This document shows positions 26,115 through 35,879 of a DNA stretch of 64,000 nt, piece after piece (within the stretch, counting starts at the first letter, position 1; each line of letters opens with the position of its first letter). A model generated the notes under the pieces. The model did no database searches. It had not been told where the DNA came from and was given only the letters and a program-made list of their open reading frames with translations. This DNA is from Burkholderiales bacterium. GTDB lineage: Bacteria; Pseudomonadota; Gammaproteobacteria; Burkholderiales; Burkholderiaceae_D. The DNA lies in NCBI GenBank assembly GCA_016200895.1, contig JACQDX010000082.1, positions 1-64,000 on the forward strand. The letters run 5' to 3'. The position numbers and the translations under genes are program-made.

Positions 26115-26396
26115 TTAGAACTCATTTCATAAATAGGGTGAGTGCGAACAAGACGATTTGGGATGCAGTGCAAGGCCTAAGGTGTGTACCCTGTGCAGCT
26201 AAGGCGTCTGCCTTAGCAAGCGGCACAACACAGCAATGCGCCCAAATCGTCAGTTCCCGAAGGGTTTGCCTCATAACGCGCGCTGGACTGCGTTGGTCCC
26301 GTTGTCAATAGGCAAAGCTATTGACTGCCTCGTCCGCCTTGCCAGCCCACGTTATGAGGCAAACGCATCTCACCCTATTTATGAAATGAGTTCTAA
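26115..26396. mobile_element. 282-bp MITE-like element with perfect 28-bp terminal inverted repeats
   Basis: The 28 bases at 26115-26142 are the exact reverse complement of 26369-26396. Inside are two further inverted pairs, 26152-26162 with 26241-26251 (11 bp) and 26264-26278 with 26350-26364 (15 bp), each enclosing its own small hairpin (26198-26217 and 26304-26325). The whole can fold as a three-way cruciform. No coding sequence is present. A TA dinucleotide sits just inside each end, compatible with a TA target duplication as in IS630/mariner-type MITEs. The right repeat supplies the stop codon of GH115, and the left repeat lies 35 bases before gudD. Confidence 0.8.
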
Positions 26397-29281
26397 CGCT
26401 TCATACTTTCTTGTGGCCCGAGATAACTTGCGAACAAGCCACCCGTATTCAAGACGATGCGTTCCAGCGTGACGCCTGCGTCGATGCTGTAAATGCGTAT
26501 GCGATGCACACCCGCTTTGGCGATGTGGTGCTTGCTGGTGATTTTACGCATCTCGTTTCGCACCGAGTCTTCCCAGGCCTTTAAACTCATGTCTTTGACT
26601 ATATTAAAAACCTGGGGTTTTTCGTCATCAATGGCGATGGCAAAGCGCAGGCCCCGCCCTTCGGCAAAAGGCAGCGTCGGCGCGAAAATCGTATCGATGC
26701 TGACATCACCGGTCGAATACAGGTAAGTCGTGTATTCCAGGTAGGGGGTCTGGGTCAGGTCGGTAAAATGCTTGTCATTTCTGGGGAACACCGCCATGGA
26801 AGACAAATGTCGCCCATGTTCCGGGATTTTTTGCCAGGAAAACGAGCCAGCATTCTTTGCCTGGCTATAGTGTTCTGCCTCTATCGTCACATTGCCATCT
26901 GACTCGACAAAACCTTTGTAGTCTTGCGGCAACGGCGCGACATTCAGGGCGGCTACTTTAATGCTGGCACCACCCCAGCCTGTGCCTTTGATGTCTATCG
27001 TACCTTCAGCCTTGCCTTTGGGCAGCTTGCTCCAGTCTATTGATACCTTGATGTTTTGGCTGCCCAGCACCTGGCCGCTGGTATCGCTGAGGATAATCCA
27101 GGGCACACTGGCCCTGGCGGTGAACTTGTATGCCTTTGTTCCCTTGTTAAACACCGTGATAGTGCGCTGCTGCTTTCCAAAAGGGTCAAAACGTGCCAAT
27201 TGATAATTGCCCTGATGCGGCCAGACAGATGCTGCATTCTGTGGCCAGGCCGGTTCAATGTCTTCCACTGCCACGCCCATGTCCGCGCCATTGTGTGGCT
27301 GCAAGTCATACAGCAAAGGCATGGTATTGGCGGCGGGCTGGTCCCAGTGGATGTAGCCTATATGGCTCTGGTCCATGAAGTGCTGCCATTTGCCCTGGCT
27401 AAGTTCGGTATCGTACTGGCGCTGCAAATCAGTATCGGCTTTAAACAATGCGCGCGCCTTGTCCGCATAATCGTTTGCATAGGCCCGGCCCTGCCTGGCA
27501 TACAAATGATTTTTACCCACCATGTCATACATCTCGGTGACGATGGCACTGGCTTTGACCGGGTGCAGCACCAATTGGAAAAACGCATCCTTGTAGTCTG
27601 CTGGCATCTTTGCATACAGTGCTTCTGCCCTGCTGCGCAAATCCCTGATCTCTGCAGTCACCCGATCGGCTTCATCGTAATGCAACTGGCTATAGGTAGT
27701 TGGATCTTGCAGCTCTGGTTTGCGGCGGTAATTATGACGGGAATAGCCTGTCATCAAGGCTGCGATTTCTGCCGCATGTTCCGCACCAAATTCACGTTCG
27801 GCCCATAGCTTGCCAAATTCGGGCAGGCGTTCTTTCGGCCACTGCCCCGGGTTCCAGGCCATGCGCAAGAAAAACTCTATGGGATATTCCATGGGCTTCA
27901 AATCGCCGACATTGACTATCCATATCTGCCTGGCGTCAAAATTATAGGCCAGGTCCATTTGTTCCCAAACCTTGGCAATGGAATTGGTATTGATCCAGCG
28001 ATAAGAGCGAGGGCCACCGACATAATCAAAGTGGTAGTAGACACCGGCACCACCGGCACGCCTGCGCTCTTCCAGCTTGGGCAAGCGACGGATATTGCCC
28101 CAGTTATCATCGCACCATAGCAAAGTCACATCATCCGGGACGCGCATGCCTTTTTCATAGTAAGTCTGCACTTCTTTATACAAGGCCCAGACTTGCGGTA
28201 CCTCGGCGACTGGTTTTCCGTGTACCTGGCTGATGATCTGACGCTGGTCCTTGACGACGTTTTCCAGCAGCGAGATGTTTTCGCTTTCCGACATCGGTTC
28301 ATCACCATCACCGCGCATGCCTATGGTGATCAGGCTTTCCTGGTTCTTGTTGCGTGCAACACCACCTTCCCAGAAGGGATAGAGTCTGGCTCTATTGCTT
28401 TGGTAATCCCATTTGCCATTTTCTGCTGTCCATTCCTTGTGGGCGCGCATCATGGGTTCGTGATGCGAGGTGCCCATGATGATGCCGACTTCATCCGCCA
28501 GGAAGCGGTTTTGTTCATCGTCGACATTAAAGGCATTGTTCCACATGGCTGGCCAAAGGTAATTGGCCTTCAGGCGCAACAGCAATTCAAACACCTTGCC
28601 ATAAAACTGCTGATTGTAATTGCCGTAATTCTTGACGACCCAATTCGTCAGTGCCGGTGCTTCGTCATTCAAAAAAATACCGCGATATTTGATCTTGGGA
28701 ATTTCCTGCACCAGGGTATTTTTCTGGATGGCGATGCTGCTCTTCTTTTTCAAAGGTACATCCGCCCACCAGTACCAGGGCGACACACCTATCTGTTCAG
28801 ACAGGTCATACACACCATACACAGCACCGCGTTTATTGGCACCTATAATCACCAGCGCCTGCGCCACATCCGGCAAGGGGTTTTGCACCGTCGCCAGTTG
28901 ATAGGCATCCCATTGATTCACAATGCCGCTGACATCAATCCTATGCGCCGCAATCAATTGATCAATGAGCTTGCTTTTGCCTATGGTGCCAACGATGACC
29001 GCCTGGCCCTTCAGGCTTTGCACATCATTGGTGATGACCGGCTTTTTACCTGTAATGCCTTCTATGTCTTTTTGCAGATTAACTACCGCACGCTGGACAC
29101 CGGCATAATCAGCCACATCAACATACAGAGTGGCTGCGCTGCTGGCGTTGACCAGGACCAGATCACCAGCGGCTGCCACTTGAGTGACATAGGATTTTTC
29201 ACCAAGGGCAAAGCAATTATTGGCCGCAGTCATGAAAAGACAAGCGGCAAAAAATATCCATTTTGAAAACTGTCTGCTCAT
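26393..29281 (-). CDS. GH115 alpha-glucuronidase, exported
   Basis: Removes (4-O-methyl)-glucuronic acid side chains from xylan. The protein is 962 aa, within the family range, with a signal peptide ending NCFA near residue 24. Family segments include GVYDLSEQIGVSPWYWWADVP near 165, KYRGIFLNDEAPAL near 205, LLRLKANYLWPAMWNN near 240 and GTSHHEPMMRAHKEW near 275. The C-terminal third is a beta-sandwich (SIDTIFAPTLPF, IRIYSIDAGV). The last base of the Arg codon and the TAG stop lie in the terminal repeat of the element 26115-26396, so the C-terminus may have been changed by insertion. A 35-bp conserved element stands 145 bases upstream. Confidence 0.93.
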   Translation of the reverse strand: MSRQFSKWIFFAACLFMTAANNCFALGEKSYVTQVAAAGDLVLVNASSAATLYVDVADYAGVQRAVVNLQKDIEGITGKKPVITNDVQSLKGQAVIVGTIGKSKLIDQLIAAHRIDVSGIVNQWDAYQLATVQNPLPDVAQALVIIGANKRGAVYGVYDLSEQIGVSPWYWWADVPLKKKSSIAIQKNTLVQEIPKIKYRGIFLNDEAPALTNWVVKNYGNYNQQFYGKVFELLLRLKANYLWPAMWNNAFNVDDEQNRFLADEVGIIMGTSHHEPMMRAHKEWTAENGKWDYQSNRARLYPFWEGGVARNKNQESLITIGMRGDGDEPMSESENISLLENVVKDQRQIISQVHGKPVAEVPQVWALYKEVQTYYEKGMRVPDDVTLLWCDDNWGNIRRLPKLEERRRAGGAGVYYHFDYVGGPRSYRWINTNSIAKVWEQMDLAYNFDARQIWIVNVGDLKPMEYPIEFFLRMAWNPGQWPKERLPEFGKLWAEREFGAEHAAEIAALMTGYSRHNYRRKPELQDPTTYSQLHYDEADRVTAEIRDLRSRAEALYAKMPADYKDAFFQLVLHPVKASAIVTEMYDMVGKNHLYARQGRAYANDYADKARALFKADTDLQRQYDTELSQGKWQHFMDQSHIGYIHWDQPAANTMPLLYDLQPHNGADMGVAVEDIEPAWPQNAASVWPHQGNYQLARFDPFGKQQRTITVFNKGTKAYKFTARASVPWIILSDTSGQVLGSQNIKVSIDWSKLPKGKAEGTIDIKGTGWGGASIKVAALNVAPLPQDYKGFVESDGNVTIEAEHYSQAKNAGSFSWQKIPEHGRHLSSMAVFPRNDKHFTDLTQTPYLEYTTYLYSTGDVSIDTIFAPTLPFAEGRGLRFAIAIDDEKPQVFNIVKDMSLKAWEDSVRNEMRKITSKHHIAKAGVHRIRIYSIDAGVTLERIVLNTGGLFASYLGPQESMKR

Positions 29282-29425
29282 ACGAGCACGGTGGCGTGCA
29301 CCTGTTCATTAATTTGCATTTTCTTGTCTCAATTCTCGTTTCAATTTATAGTTTATTTTTATAAGCTACAAATTCCTGTTCTGAATTTGTGCAAGCTAAA
29401 CAATGAACTCCGCCACTCTTTTGTG

Positions 29426-29460
29426 CAATTATGAAACTCACCAATCACGATCATGATTAC
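29426..29460. promoter_or_regulatory. 35-bp conserved regulatory element, copy A (before GH115)
   Basis: CAATTATGAAACTCACCAA, six bases, then TCATGATTAC. The outer parts form an inverted pair (AATTATGA and TCATGATT). The same layout recurs at 34553-34587 and 43586-43620, each upstream of a minus-strand xylan or xylose gene. The rest of the 302-base gap 29282-29583 holds only the tandem repeat at 29552-29584. Confidence 0.8.
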
Positions 29461-29551
29461 ACGCAGCCAGTTTCAGGCCCCGGACGATACGGTAGACGGA
29501 CGTAGCAAGACAGGCTGATGAAATGCTGCCAGCCTCGATTCAATTTGAATT

Positions 29552-29584
29552 CAGCGTTATTGCAGCGTTATTGCAGCGTCATTT
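29552..29584. repeat. Three tandem 11-bp units
   Basis: CAGCGTTATTG occurs twice in tandem (29552-29562, 29563-29573), followed by a diverged unit CAGCGTCATTT. It lies at the end of the galM gene, and the stop codon is in the third unit. It may be a slippage product; no function is evident. Confidence 0.55.
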
Positions 29585-30630
29585 CAGCTTTGCAGTGAAA
29601 TTCTGTAGATCGTGGTTTGGCGATACACTTCGCCTGCGCGCAAGATCACCGCTTCTGCATATGGCCCATTGATTTGATTGGGATAAGCATGCGCCTCAAG
29701 GCAAAAACCGTCATGTACTGCATAGTCACGCGCATCGCGTCCGGCCACGCCGTTGAGGAAATTACCGCTATAGAATTGCAGGCCAGCCTGGTCGGTGGAC
29801 ACAGATAATTTACGTCCTGAGCCGGGGTCGTACACAGTGGCCACTTCACGCACAGTGCCAGGTTTTCCATTCAATGCTGCCTGCACGCAATAACAATGAT
29901 CAAAACCGCCTGCCATCAAAATCTGCTGGTCTGGCCATGCCAGTCTCGGCCCTATGGGTGCTGGCTGGCGAAAGTCAAAGGCACTACCAGCGACGGAAGC
30001 CAATTCGCTGGAGATACCCGCTGCATCTATCTTCAGGTAATGCGATGCATCAATAAACAAAAGCTGGTCTTTGATATCAGAAGTGCCCGCATTCAGGTTG
30101 AAATAGGGATGCGAAGTCAGGTTGATCGCAGTAGGCGCGTCAGACCTGGCTTCATACTCTATGCTCAGGCTGCCCTCATCATCCAGGCGATAAACGACCT
30201 GCACTTCAAGATTACCGGGGAAACCAGCATCGCCATCAGCCGAAGTCAGCAACATGCGTATGCCATCTGTCTCTTCCATGACATCCCAGCGGGCGGTATG
30301 AAAGCCGCTATTACTGCCATGCAGATGATGATCGCCATCATTGCAGTCAACTGAAAAATTGCTGCCATCGATGGAAAAATGCCCACCTGCAATGCGGTTC
30401 GCCCAGCGACCTATGATGGCACCAAAATAATAGGGGTTTAGCTGATAGCTGTGGGCATCTGCATACGCCAGCAAGACATCACCTATGCGGCCATATCGGT
30501 CAGGCGTCAGCCATGAAACCAGCGATGCACCACGGTCGCTGATACTCAACTGCATATCATGCGCATTGCGCAGGGTATAAATATTTTCATCTGCTGTTTT
30601 GACAGTGCAGGAAACTAGCTTTTTATTCGT
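29584..30630 (-). CDS. galM: Aldose 1-epimerase (cytoplasmic)
   Basis: Mutarotase of 348 aa that equilibrates sugar anomers, which in this setting helps supply the beta anomer of xylose to xylose dehydrogenase. The start at 30630 (MTNKKLVSC) overlaps the last eight bases of xylR, which indicates translational coupling. Motifs include GRWANRIAGGHFSIDG, the histidine in HHLHGS and the catalytic-type TSHPYFNLNAG; the late acid is in HDGFCLEAHAY. There is no signal peptide, in contrast to the paralogue at 2088-3215. Being co-encoded with XylR supports a role in xylose metabolism rather than galactose. Confidence 0.9.
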   Translation of the reverse strand, partial: TNKKLVSCTVKTADENIYTLRNAHDMQLSISDRGASLVSWLTPDRYGRIGDVLLAYADAHSYQLNPYYFGAIIGRWANRIAGGHFSIDGSNFSVDCNDGDHHLHGSNSGFHTARWDVMEETDGIRMLLTSADGDAGFPGNLEVQVVYRLDDEGSLSIEYEARSDAPTAINLTSHPYFNLNAGTSDIKDQLLFIDASHYLKIDAAGISSELASVAGSAFDFRQPAPIGPRLAWPDQQILMAGGFDHCYCVQAALNGKPGTVREVATVYDPGSGRKLSVSTDQAGLQFYSGNFLNGVAGRDARDYAVHDGFCLEAHAYPNQINGPYAEAVILRAGEVYRQTTIYRISLQS

Positions 30631-31864
30631 CATCACTTTGCTCGGCAAGTTGAGTTTTTGGATGTGGCAGGCCTGCGGCATTTGCTTCTGCCTGCGTCAG
30701 GCTTTCCTGATATTTGCGCGGTGTACAACCCAGTTCCCGTTTAAAAACGGCATGCATATACTGTATGGTGGTAAAGCCGCAACTGACTGCAACGTCGGCA
30801 ATACTCGATTGCCCGCTAGCCAGCATGGCCTTTGCTGCCTCCAGCTTGAAATGCAAAATCTCGTCATGGACGCTGCGCCCCAGCTCTTGCCGGAAATAGG
30901 ATTCCAGCGAAGAACGGGAGATGCCGACATAGTCAGCCACCTGCTCGGTCTTGATACCCTGGCAGGCATATTGGCGGATGAAATGACGCGCCTGCATCAC
31001 GTGCGGATGCTTGGGTGTTTCAAAGCGTGAAGAGGTCAGGACATTGATGCCAACCGGCGGCACCAGTATCCTGGTGCTGGCAATGCGGGCACCATTCAAC
31101 ATCTGGTGCAAGAGATGAGCAGCAGTGCGCCCCATTTCCTCTGCCCCCTGCATGACAGAACTCAGTGGTATCCGGGTCAGCATGCGCGCCAGCGGATCAT
31201 TGTCTATGCCTATCAGGGCGACTTGCTCTGGTACGGCGATACCCGCAATCAAACAGGCCTGCAATAATTGCCTGGCGCGTGCATCTGTTACCGCGATGAT
31301 ACCTACTGGCTTGGGCAAACCTTCCAGCCATTTGATCAATTGCTCGACCGCTTCATCCCAGGATGGCGCGCTGGTAATCTGGCCGCGATAAATTTCTCCC
31401 GTCAGGCGATCACGTTTCATCAGATGGCGGAAGGCATTTTCGCGCTCCTGCGCCCAGCGATTTTCCGGTGCTTCTGGCAAACTGAACAAGGCAAAGCGCG
31501 GCAAGCCTGCCTCAATCAAATGATCATAGGCCAGCTTGATAAGTTTGAAATTGTCCGTCGCCACATAAGGAACACCCTGTGGATAATGATCCTGGTTTTC
31601 GTAGGAACCACCGACAGCCACCACCGGCACCCGGCTATGCGACAAGGCTTCACAAACCACAGGATCATCAAAATCGGCAATGATGCCATCGCCCTGCCAG
31701 CGTTCTATCCCATGCAGGCGGGCACGAAAATCTTCTTCCAGAAACAAATCCCAGGATACCCTTGTCGAACTCAGGTAAGAGGCAACCCCGGCGATGATTT
31801 CCCTGTCATAGATTTTGTTTGCATTGAACAATAAGGCTATCCTATGCGAGTTGGGCATCTTCAT
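30623..31864 (-). CDS. xylR: XylR: AraC-type xylose-responsive activator
   Basis: Xylose-sensing transcription activator of 413 aa. The N-terminal two thirds are a periplasmic-binding-protein-like sensor (HRIALLFNANKIYDREIIAG, VALIGIDNDPLARML) without the usual LacI head; the C-terminal about 110 residues are an AraC double helix-turn-helix with TEQVADYVGISRSSLESYFR and SIADVAVSCGFTTIQYMHAVF. This order is that of E. coli XylR (392 aa). It leads an operon with galM and sits between the GH115 and GH3 genes, both of which carry the 35-bp element upstream. It is the obvious candidate to bind that element, but no binding is demonstrated. Confidence 0.9.
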   Translation of the reverse strand: MKMPNSHRIALLFNANKIYDREIIAGVASYLSSTRVSWDLFLEEDFRARLHGIERWQGDGIIADFDDPVVCEALSHSRVPVVAVGGSYENQDHYPQGVPYVATDNFKLIKLAYDHLIEAGLPRFALFSLPEAPENRWAQERENAFRHLMKRDRLTGEIYRGQITSAPSWDEAVEQLIKWLEGLPKPVGIIAVTDARARQLLQACLIAGIAVPEQVALIGIDNDPLARMLTRIPLSSVMQGAEEMGRTAAHLLHQMLNGARIASTRILVPPVGINVLTSSRFETPKHPHVMQARHFIRQYACQGIKTEQVADYVGISRSSLESYFRQELGRSVHDEILHFKLEAAKAMLASGQSSIADVAVSCGFTTIQYMHAVFKRELGCTPRKYQESLTQAEANAAGLPHPKTQLAEQSDDE

Positions 31865-32025
31865 ATTCGGTCTTCTCCATGGGCGACGGCTTGCTTGCCA
31901 TACTTTTTGTATTGTACTGCCTTCCCTTTTCTTCTCTTTTTATTTCAAAAGATTGAAAGGAGTACCAACACTGGCAAGGACAATGTTCCATCGACATAGA
32001 TTCTTTTGACGACTCCTTTTAATAT

Positions 32026-34446
32026 TCAGACCACCATCAATTTGACTGATTTCAGATCAGCGCTGCTGGAGCCTGCATGTATAGTGAAGCTGCCGGGCTC
32101 CACCACGCGTTTCATGTCCATGTTGAAAAAAGACAAATCTGCTGGCTTGATATCAAAAGACAAAGTACGTTTTTCGCCCGGATTCAGGGTGACCCGTTTA
32201 AAGGCCTTCAACTCCAGCACCGGCCTGGTAACAGAACTGAAATCATCGCGGATATAGATTTGCACGACCTCATCACCCTTGACGGCACCGGTATTGCTGA
32301 CATCGACTTCGACTTTGGTGCTATCGCCAACACCCATCGTAGCCCTGGACAAGCGTGGCTCCGAAATAGCAAACGAGGTAAAGCTAAGGCCAAAACCGAA
32401 TGGGTACAAGGGCTTGGTCGATGCATCCAGATAGCCACGACGTGCCGACGGTTTGTAGTTGTAATAGATCGGCAACTGACCCACATTGCGCGCAATCGAC
32501 ACCGGTAATTTGCCACCTGGGTTGACCCGGCCAAATAAAATGTCTGCTGCGGCAAAACCGGTTTCCTGCCCCATGTACCAGCCTTCTACCAGCGCGTCTG
32601 CACGTTCTGCCAGTAGGTTGACGGAGAGCGGGCGACCATTCAGCAAGAACACGACAGTCGGTTTACCCAGATCAAAAATCGCCTTGGCCAGGTCATTTTG
32701 CTGGCCCATTAAATCCAGGCTGGCGCGGTCACCCAGATGGTTATCGGCCCAGGCTTCACGGCTGGTTTGTTCATTGTCTCCCAATACCATGATGATGGTA
32801 TCGGCAGATCTGGCAGCTTCGACCGCTTCGGCAATCAGTTTCGCATTCACTGCCGGTGGCGTGAACTTGACTTCATCATGCCCCCAAACATGGCCACCTT
32901 CGGTGATGCGTACACCTTCGGCATAACTGAGTTCAAAGCCCTGTGCCCGGCTTTCCGCCTGCAAGCCTTCGTAGATGGAAACCACATGGCGCGGGATGTC
33001 AGAATACCCGCCTATAGGGCAATCCTTGGCATGCGTACCCAGCAATAAGACTTTGCCGACCTTCTTGCCATTCAGCGGCAGCAAGCCCTTGTCATTTTTA
33101 AGCAAGACGACGGAACGGGTGGCTGCTTCACGCGCCAGTGCTACGGCATCTTGCGTCGCAGTGAGTTTGTCGGCAATGCTGGCATCGACATAGGGGTTTT
33201 CAAACAAGCCAGCCAGGAACTTGAGTTCCAGTACACGGCGCACGCAGCGATTGATTTCTTCTTCAGAAACACGTTTTTCTTTGACCAGTTCTGCCAGGGT
33301 ACGGTAAGCCAGTCCATCCGGTGTTTCTATATCGACCCCGGCCTTGATAGCGCGCAGCGCTGCTTCTTTGGGATTGGGTGCGAGTTTATGCCTGGTCACC
33401 AGTTCATTGATGCCAAAGTAATCGGATACCAGCGCACCTTTAAAGCCCCATTCTTCGCGCAAGACCTTGGTCAGCAACCAGCGATTTGCATGCGAGGGAA
33501 CGCCACCGATCTCATTATAGGAAGGCATGACGGCGCTGATATTGGTTTCACGCACCAACTTTTCAAAGGGCGGGAAAAATTCTTCGCGCAAGGTGCGTTC
33601 GGTAACTTCTGCCGGGCCTATGTTGGTGCCGTTTTCTGGCTGGCCGTGGCCTGTCATATGCTTGAGCGTGGCAAATACCTTGTCTTGCGCCAGTTTCTTG
33701 TCCTTGCTCATGGGCCCCATGAAACCGATCACTGCAGCCTTGCCCATTTCACCGCACAGGTGCGGATCTTCGCCATAGGTTTCTTCTATACGGCCCCAGC
33801 GCGGCTCACGCGCCACATCCACCACCGGCGCCAGGGCGAAATTGGCACCACGCGCACGCATCTCGCGCGCAGCTACGCTGAATATTCTGGTCGCCATATC
33901 CGGGTCGAACGAAGATGCCAGCCCTATCGCCTGCGGGAAGCAAGTAGCATCAAGCGCCACATAGCCATGCAGGGCTTCTTCATGCATCAGCAATGGGATG
34001 CCCAGACGCGTTTGTTCGATAGCCCATTTTTGCACTGCATTGACATAGGTAGCCGTTTGCAAGGCATTGCGGTTAGGTACCGAACCATCGTCACCCGCGC
34101 CAGTGGCCTTGGCTATGCCCTGATGGTCGGATGGGCGCGCCATCATGCCCAAACCATGAGGGTAGACTGTGCCTGCCTTGGTGGCGGAAAAATCGCCATT
34201 GGCTTCCTGTATCAGTTTTTTGTCTTGCCATACACATTGCATCTGCATGATTTTTTCGTCCAGGGTCATGCGGCCCAGCAGATCCTCAACGCGTGCTGCC
34301 AGTGGTGCAGCAGCATCTTTGTAGATGGGTTTAGCTCCAGCTTTTGCAGTAGCTGCCCATCCCAGAGAAGGTGATAAAACCGCCCAACCGGCCAGACCGG
34401 TCAAGCCAGACATGGACGCCAGGAATTGCCTGCGCTGATTACTCAT
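32026..34446 (-). CDS. GH3 beta-glucosidase/beta-xylosidase, Tat-exported
   Basis: Exo-acting glycosidase of about 806 aa that removes terminal glucose or xylose. The start at 34446 (MSNQRRQFLASM) has GGAG nine bases upstream; the leader has the twin-arginine pattern RRQFLAS, so export is probably by Tat in folded form. GH3 segments follow in order: NFALAPVVDVAREPRWGR, KHMTGHGQPENG, the nucleophile region GALVSDYFGI (about residue 325), then the C-terminal domain with VLLLGTHAKD and a fibronectin-like end. Context (XylR, xylanase, 35-bp element copy B upstream) favours xylo-oligosaccharides, but GH3 specificity cannot be read safely from sequence. Confidence 0.9.
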   Translation of the reverse strand: MSNQRRQFLASMSGLTGLAGWAVLSPSLGWAATAKAGAKPIYKDAAAPLAARVEDLLGRMTLDEKIMQMQCVWQDKKLIQEANGDFSATKAGTVYPHGLGMMARPSDHQGIAKATGAGDDGSVPNRNALQTATYVNAVQKWAIEQTRLGIPLLMHEEALHGYVALDATCFPQAIGLASSFDPDMATRIFSVAAREMRARGANFALAPVVDVAREPRWGRIEETYGEDPHLCGEMGKAAVIGFMGPMSKDKKLAQDKVFATLKHMTGHGQPENGTNIGPAEVTERTLREEFFPPFEKLVRETNISAVMPSYNEIGGVPSHANRWLLTKVLREEWGFKGALVSDYFGINELVTRHKLAPNPKEAALRAIKAGVDIETPDGLAYRTLAELVKEKRVSEEEINRCVRRVLELKFLAGLFENPYVDASIADKLTATQDAVALAREAATRSVVLLKNDKGLLPLNGKKVGKVLLLGTHAKDCPIGGYSDIPRHVVSIYEGLQAESRAQGFELSYAEGVRITEGGHVWGHDEVKFTPPAVNAKLIAEAVEAARSADTIIMVLGDNEQTSREAWADNHLGDRASLDLMGQQNDLAKAIFDLGKPTVVFLLNGRPLSVNLLAERADALVEGWYMGQETGFAAADILFGRVNPGGKLPVSIARNVGQLPIYYNYKPSARRGYLDASTKPLYPFGFGLSFTSFAISEPRLSRATMGVGDSTKVEVDVSNTGAVKGDEVVQIYIRDDFSSVTRPVLELKAFKRVTLNPGEKRTLSFDIKPADLSFFNMDMKRVVEPGSFTIHAGSSSADLKSVKLMVV

Positions 34447-34552
34447 TGAATCTGTCTCCATCTATTTTTATTTTTAAACCCTCAGGTCGTGACACAGGCC
34501 AGCTATTGCCTGATGACTGCCATCCCATCTTGCATGCAAAACCAGGCTGGCA

Positions 34553-34587
34553 CAATTATGAAACTCACCAAGCCGCGTCATGATTAC
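34553..34587. promoter_or_regulatory. 35-bp conserved regulatory element, copy B (before GH3)
   Basis: CAATTATGAAACTCACCAA, six bases, then TCATGATTAC, identical to copies A and C outside the six-base spacer. It ends 107 bases upstream of the chosen GH3 start. Confidence 0.8.
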
Positions 34588-34602
34588 AAATGAGATGTGT
34601 AC

Positions 34603-34635
34603 AAATAAAAAAAGGCGATCTCTATGAAATCGCCT
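34603..34635 (-). terminator. Rho-independent terminator of the xyl operon
   Basis: On the minus strand AGGCGAT, a nine-base loop and ATCGCCT are followed by a run of seven T and more T-rich sequence. It stands 46 bases after the xylH stop, so it closes the xylXBCD-xylFGH unit. It also insulates that unit from GH3. Confidence 0.85.
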
Positions 34636-34680
34636 GTCAAGGCAAGGAAATCCTTGCCAGTTCTGGAGCGAACTATCTAA

Positions 34681-35823
34681 TCACCTTTTTGCTGAGCGTG
34701 TACTGACATCCACCCACACTGCCAATGTCAGGATGCAGCCTTTGACTATCATCTGCCAGTAGGTATCCACATCCAGCATGGACATGCCGTTATCCAGGCT
34801 GGCCATGACCAGGGCCCCGATCAGGGCACCATATACCGTGCCTGAACCACCACGCATGGAGGTGCCGCCGATAAAGCAGGCAGCAATCGCATCCAGCTCG
34901 CCCGAAGTACCGGCAGAAGGCGAGCCAGCCGCCAGCCGTGCGGTATTAATGAGGCCTGCCAATGCACACATCAAACCCATGATGCCGAATATCCACAGTT
35001 TGATGGCATTCACATTGATGCCCGACAGGCGGGTGGCTTCCATATTGCTGCCCACCGCATATATCCTGCGGCCAAACACGGTTTGCGTAGTCATGTAGCT
35101 AAAAATGCCCAGCAAGACCAGCAGCAACAGCACAGGCAAGGGGATGCCTTCATAGCTGTTGAAAGTGATGACAAAGGCCAGCAGCACCGCCGCAATCGCA
35201 GCAAGTTTGATACCGTCACGCCATAGTGGTGCGACTTCCAGGCCATGCTGTGCACGCTTGTTGCGCTGCTGCCAAGTCAAAAACACTGCCAGTGCAAACA
35301 GGGCTATACCCAGCAAGACACCGGTCGTCGCCGACAGATAACCCTGGCCCAGATACACCATATCAGCAGACACTGGCGCTACCGTGGTGCCACCAGTCAC
35401 ACCCAGCACGATGCCGCGATACGCCAGCATGCCGCCCAGGCCAACAATGAAGGATGGTATCTTCATGTAGGCAGTCAGGTAACCATTGAACAGTCCTATC
35501 AGCAAACCGAAAATCAACACCACCATGAGATTTAATGGCAAGGGCAAATGATGGGTCACATCCAGCACCGCTGCGACACCACCCAGCAAACCCAGCAAGG
35601 AACCGACGGACAAATCAATCTCGCCAGCGATAATCACCAGCGCCATGCCACAGGCGACGATGCCGGTAATCGACATTTGTCGCATCAGATTGGACAGATT
35701 GCGCGGGGTAATGAAACCACCTTCGGTTTTCCAGCTGAAAAAAGCCCAGATCAATGCAATGGCAATCAGCAGGGCCAGCATTTTGTATTGTGTGAACAGC
35801 TGCTTGATATTCAGTTTTTTCAT
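34681..35823 (-). CDS. xylH: D-xylose ABC transporter permease
   Basis: Inner-membrane channel subunit of the xylose importer, 380 aa and about ten hydrophobic segments. The conserved permease pattern is present: ITGIVACGMALVIIAGEIDLSVGSLLGL near residue 60 and a late GGTSMRGGSGTVYGALIGA loop that contacts the ATPase. It ends the xylFGH set in the usual order, 56 bases after xylG. A strong terminator follows. Confidence 0.94.
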   Translation of the reverse strand: MKKLNIKQLFTQYKMLALLIAIALIWAFFSWKTEGGFITPRNLSNLMRQMSITGIVACGMALVIIAGEIDLSVGSLLGLLGGVAAVLDVTHHLPLPLNLMVVLIFGLLIGLFNGYLTAYMKIPSFIVGLGGMLAYRGIVLGVTGGTTVAPVSADMVYLGQGYLSATTGVLLGIALFALAVFLTWQQRNKRAQHGLEVAPLWRDGIKLAAIAAVLLAFVITFNSYEGIPLPVLLLLVLLGIFSYMTTQTVFGRRIYAVGSNMEATRLSGINVNAIKLWIFGIMGLMCALAGLINTARLAAGSPSAGTSGELDAIAACFIGGTSMRGGSGTVYGALIGALVMASLDNGMSMLDVDTYWQMIVKGCILTLAVWVDVSTRSAKR

Positions 35824-35879
35824 TTTAATTTTTACCGATAGCGATGAATGGCATCAGATGGGTGATCATGGCACAGGGC

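Noticed and set aside
28193..29266. 357-aa open frame on the plus strand
   Set aside because: It is antisense to GH115, with a composition typical of a shadow frame.
33151..34374. 407-aa open frame on the plus strand
   Set aside because: It is antisense to the GH3 gene; cysteine- and histidine-rich sequence without a family.
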